From the NCBI RefSeq assembly GCF_910589235.1, contig NC_060961.1, forward strand, positions 682,501 to 746,500: DNA of 64,000 nucleotides, in the 5' to 3' direction. Below, one piece after another: positions 63,143-64,000 of this stretch (positions are counted from its first letter, which is position 1; each line of letters begins with the position of its first letter). Made by a program: the position numbers and the translations under genes. This DNA is from Vespa crabro. Lineage: Eukaryota > Arthropoda > Insecta > Hymenoptera > Vespidae. The notes under the pieces were generated by a model. That model did not search any database. It worked only from the letters and a program-made list of their open reading frames with translations, and was not told the origin of the DNA.

Positions 63143-64000
63143 GCTGCCAGTGTTACCGGAAGAGAGAATGTTCGATTCGCAAATTATCTATGACGGGCTG
63201 TATAAAAAATGTGAAAGATAAGCGGTCGGCGTAATGAAGAAAACAAAAAGAAATAATAGAAAAAAATAAAAAAGAAAAAAGTAGTAGTAGAGAACGAAGG
63301 GACAAAAGGAAGAAAAAAAATGTTCTCTTTTTCCAGAACGCATCTAACGGTAATGCGATAAGGGTAGTTTTATTTATCGTATATCCCTTGGTGGACATCC
63401 TACTCTTTAAAGAATCGTTCGTACACACATATACATATATAAATAATATATCGTATCGTATCGTTTCGTTCTTTCATTGGTAAAAGAATTAAACGATAAG
63501 GGTGAAAGCTATAAAAGTGTTAGGAGAGTAAATCCATGTGGTAGGTAAAGGAAAAAAAAAGTGGATAATACGACGCGTATATCGAGAGTAAAAGGATTAG
63601 AAGGTAAATTTCAAGGATGGATTTTAAGGACACGGGGAAACCACACATGCCTATCTTTCGATAAATTTTCAGATCCTTTGGGAAATACAGGGAAGTACAG
63701 CGAAACGATTCTCCTTCGAGTAAATGCAACGTGCATCAAAGTTATATCCGTCGATGCTTTTTATTTGTCCTTATCCTTCGATACGATTCTATCAAATTAA
63801 CCTAAATATTCAGGATCAAGGTTAAATTTCGTATGTTTTTCAAAGTGAAATTTTCTGACCACAAGAAGTCGAATGGTGCTTGTTTTTCCAAGAAAAATGA
63901 GAACAAAGACGATACGACGAAAACATTTGAAAAACTTGACGCGATAGTATTTACTGCGATGCCAGTAAAAGAGTCTTCGTGAAAGAGAAAGAGAGATAGA

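Larger units (their letters stand above)
58596..64000. other. Non-coding stretch to the right end
   Basis: No supported exon. It holds TC at 58752-58777, GA at 59091-59144, a C-rich patch near 59480-59650, GA at 60590-60630 and 61010-61035, TC at 62339-62375 and 63109-63139, and many A-rich tracts. The GC-richer segment at 59000-59300 could be a promoter, but I found no initiator-DPE pair there. Confidence 0.5.

Noticed and set aside
1..64000. tRNA, rRNA, CRISPR and transposon searches by eye
   Set aside because: B-box-like GGTTCGA words lack the rest of a tRNA. There are no spaced repeats of CRISPR type. No transposase, reverse transcriptase or paired terminal repeats were seen.

Overview
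This window is eukaryotic, AT-rich DNA dominated by introns and intergenic sequence. It is packed with long dinucleotide microsatellites of the (GA)n/(TC)n and (TA)n types, poly(A)/poly(T) tracts and several trinucleotide runs. CpG is common in the unique sequence (cgat, tcga and cgaa words throughout). Together with the identified gene, this suggests an insect, most likely a hymenopteran. That assignment is an inference from composition and was not tested by any search.

The one gene I can identify firmly lies on the minus strand at the left edge. An exon at 90-230 encodes the start of the first C2 domain of a synaptotagmin, best matching the Syt7 class. A linker exon at 2222-2411 precedes it and joins it in a compatible reading phase. 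The rest of the C2A and C2B domains lies beyond the left end of the window. The 5' part of the gene should lie to the right. The linker exon begins with the last base of a split codon, so the exon joined before it must end two bases into a codon. Two candidate first coding exons on the minus strand meet this rule: one at 8940-9004 and one at 37894-37982, the latter just downstream of a (CAG)n run. A GC-rich island at 24.29-24.56 kb carries a minus-strand core promoter with an initiator, a G at +24 and a DPE at exactly +28. I read the window as the long 5' end of a Syt7-like gene with several possible starts, but only the two left exons are well supported.

The plus strand shows weaker signs of separate, perhaps nested, transcription. 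There is a TATA box, initiator and short exon with a consensus donor at 19.24-19.39 kb. Two exon-like segments lie at 32.98-33.13 kb and 43.52-43.64 kb. None of their products is recognisable.

The rest, about 63 kb, holds simple repeats, a few perfect palindromes and hairpins, two opposite-strand G-quadruplex motifs 430 bp apart, a 69-bp direct duplication and a group of homeodomain-type sites. I saw no rRNA, tRNA, CRISPR array or transposon open reading frame. Most longer open frames are translations of microsatellites.
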